Assembly (NCBI RefSeq): GCF_030651755.1
Contig: NZ_JAUSBZ010000152.1
Span: 1 to 64,000, forward strand
Reading direction: 5' to 3'
DNA length: 64,000 bases
DNA from: Phenylobacterium sp.
Lineage (GTDB): Bacteria > Pseudomonadota > Alphaproteobacteria > Caulobacterales > Caulobacteraceae
Shown here: one piece after another, positions 62,614-64,000 of the stretch
Layout: the number at the start of each line of letters is the position of its first letter
Position numbering within the stretch: position 1 is the first letter of the stretch
Position numbers and translations under genes: made by a program
The notes under the pieces: model-generated
The model's input: the letters and a program-made list of their open reading frames with translations, nothing else
Database searches by the model: none
What the model was told of the DNA's origin: nothing

Positions 62614-63332
62614 TCCTCTATCCGGCCATCGACCTGAAGGACGGCCAGTGCGTGCGCGTGCTGCACGGCGTCCTCGACACCGCCACGGTGTTCAACACCT
62701 CGCCCGCCGACCAGGCCCGGCAATGGGCCAATGCCGGCTTCCCGTGGATTCACGTGGTCGACCTGAACGGCGCCGTGGAGGGCAAGGCGGTCAACGCCGC
62801 CGCCGTCCAGGCCATCCTGGAGGCGGTCTCGGTGCCGGTGCAGCTGGGCGGCGGCATCCGCAGCCTGGCCGATATCGAGGGCTGGATCGAGGCCGGCGTC
62901 AGCCGGGTGATCCTCGGCACCCTGGCCGTGCGTGAGCCGCAGGTGGTGGTGGAAGCCGCCCGGCTTTGGCCCGAGCAGATCGCCGTCAGCGTCGATGTCC
63001 GGGGCGGCAAGGTGGCCGTCCAGGGCTGGACCGAGGATTCCGATCTCGACGCCGTCACCGTGGCCAAGCGTTTCGAGGACGCCGGGGTCAGCGCCCTGAT
63101 CATCACCGACATCGACCGTGATGGCGCGCTCACCGGCTTCAATGTGGATGTGTTCGGGGCCATGGCCGATGCGGTGGACATTCCCGTGATCGCCGCCGGC
63201 GGCCTGGCCAGCGTCGAGGACATTCATCGCCTGCGCGCCCGCAAGGGCCGGCCGATCGCCGGGGCCGTCCTGGGCCGGGCCCTCTATACCGGCGCCATCA
63301 AGGCGCCCGAAGCCATCAAGGCCGCAGCCTGA
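62610..63332 (+). CDS. hisA: Phosphoribosylformimino-5-aminoimidazole carboxamide ribotide isomerase
   Basis: A (beta/alpha)8-barrel isomerase, fourth step of histidine synthesis. The 240-residue product has the catalytic aspartate in [15 protein letters not shown], the phosphate loop [13 protein letters not shown] and the second catalytic aspartate in [12 protein letters not shown]. Start is likely TTG at 62610, overlapping the hisH stop as TTGA with TGGAG eight bases upstream, giving the usual MILYPAID; a GTG at 62601 is the alternative. Confidence 0.94.
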   Translation: MILYPAIDLKDGQCVRVLHGVLDTATVFNTSPADQARQWANAGFPWIHVVDLNGAVEGKAVNAAAVQAILEAVSVPVQLGGGIRSLADIEGWIEAGVSRVILGTLAVREPQVVVEAARLWPEQIAVSVDVRGGKVAVQGWTEDSDLDAVTVAKRFEDAGVSALIITDIDRDGALTGFNVDVFGAMADAVDIPVIAAGGLASVEDIHRLRARKGRPIAGAVLGRALYTGAIKAPEAIKAAA

Positions 63333-64000
63333 TGCTGAACCTGCGCGTCATCCCCTGCCTGGACGTCAAGGACGGCCGCGTGGTCAAGGGCGTGCAGTTC
63401 CTGTCCCTGCGCGACGCCGGCGATCCGGTGGAGCAGGCCAGCGCCTATGACGCGGCCGGCGCCGACGAGCTGATGTTCCTCGACATCACCGCCAGCCATG
63501 AGGGCCGCGGCGCCATCCTCGACGTCATCGCCCGCACCGCCGATGTCTGCTTCATGCCGCTCAGCGTCGGCGGCGGCATCCGCGCCGTGGAGGATGCGCG
63601 CCGCCTGCTGCTGGCCGGGGCCGACAAGATATCGGTGAACACCGCGGCGGTGGAAAACCCCGACCTGATCAGCGCCTGCGCCGACGCCTTCGGCTCCCAG
63701 GCCGTGGTCGCGGCCATCGACGCCAAACGGACCGAGGACGGCGCCTGGCGGGTGTTCATCTATGGGGGCCGCAAGGACACCGGCCTGGACGTCATCGACT
63801 ATGCCCGCCTGGCCGTGGAGAAGGGGGCCGGCGAGATCCTGCTGACCTCCATGGACCGGGACGGCGCCAAGTCCGGCTATGACATCGAACTTCTGCGCGC
63901 CATCACCTCGGCGGTCAGCGTGCCGGTGATCGCCTCGGGCGGCGCCGGCTCGGCCGCCCACATGGTCGAGGCCGCGACCCAGGGCGGCGCGGATGCGGTT
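63332..64000 (+). CDS. hisF: Imidazole glycerol phosphate synthase cyclase subunit, partial
   Basis: Only the first 223 of about 250 residues are in the window; the frame is open at the right edge. A (beta/alpha)8 barrel with [20 protein letters not shown] (catalytic Asp), [52 protein letters not shown] and [16 protein letters not shown] (second catalytic Asp). It works with HisH to make IGP and AICAR. The ATG overlaps the hisA stop by one base. Confidence 0.96.
   Translation, partial: MLNLRVIPCLDVKDGRVVKGVQFLSLRDAGDPVEQASAYDAAGADELMFLDITASHEGRGAILDVIARTADVCFMPLSVGGGIRAVEDARRLLLAGADKISVNTAAVENPDLISACADAFGSQAVVAAIDAKRTEDGAWRVFIYGGRKDTGLDVIDYARLAVEKGAGEILLTSMDRDGAKSGYDIELLRAITSAVSVPVIASGGAGSAAHMVEAATQGGADAV

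Overview
The window is chromosomal DNA of a high-GC alphaproteobacterium. Gene content (DUF1013/TrcR-type regulator, DUF2794, DUF1223, TIGR02444, two YdcH proteins, RibB with a dead cyclohydrolase half, MaeB malic enzyme with a phosphotransacetylase tail, deoxyhypusine-synthase-like protein beside an ornithine decarboxylase) fits Caulobacterales, most likely a Phenylobacterium- or Caulobacter-like organism. This is inference from gene families; no rRNA or other taxonomic marker is present. I saw no tRNA, rRNA, CRISPR array or insertion sequence.

Layout. 1-6.6 kb: storage-sugar and central carbon genes (end of a glycogen-debranching-type enzyme, pyk, a GH15 glucoamylase-like gene), an amidase and dapB. 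6.7-8.9 kb: a small accessory island with vapBC and its palindromic operator, an orphan HI1420/HigA-type antitoxin, and a Shedu (SduA, DUF4263) anti-phage nuclease of visibly lower GC. 9.1-24.2 kb: maeB, an Hsp70-like ATPase, PhoD-type phosphatase, amine oxidase, M16 peptidase, a zinc-less MDR oxidoreductase, a phosphotransferase, an acyl-CoA dehydrogenase and a MATE exporter. 24.3-30.3 kb: envelope genes: rfbB-rfbD-rfbA (dTDP-rhamnose), a TetR regulator, an LpxH-like phosphoesterase, and a glycosyltransferase fused in frame to a TetR-type helix-turn-helix with a perfect palindrome on its start codon. 30.5-41.5 kb: a DUF885 peptidase, phnCDE transporter, an ornithine-decarboxylase-type gene broken by one in-frame TAG, a deoxyhypusine-synthase-like gene, acs and an Rsm22-type methyltransferase. 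41.6-50.2 kb: acyl-CoA ligase, ribB, hemerythrin, thioesterase-like gene, the DUF1013 regulator behind a structured leader, ubiX and small conserved genes, plus a candidate small RNA. 50.3-58.6 kb: acnA, cytochrome c maturation genes ccmAB and ccmCDG separated by an LTXXQ gene and a repeat, and nth. 58.8-64 kb: a periplasmic cyclophilin, DUF6886, an adenosine-kinase-like gene and hisBHAF (hisF runs off the end).

Genes that work together: rfbBDA make dTDP-sugar precursors; phnCDE form one transporter; ccmABCDG move haem and reduce apocytochrome c; hisBHAF are consecutive histidine steps; the decarboxylase and deoxyhypusine-synthase-like genes suggest polyamine metabolism; vapBC is a self-contained toxin-antitoxin operon.

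Most notable: the TetR-HTH/glycosyltransferase fusion with its operator-like palindrome; the Shedu island; the single amber codon in an otherwise intact decarboxylase; a dispersed family of at least seven hairpin-forming repeats built on GACACGAAGG units behind stop codons; competing pairings in the leader of the DUF1013 gene; and a structured terminator-ending segment between DUF2794 and DUF1223.
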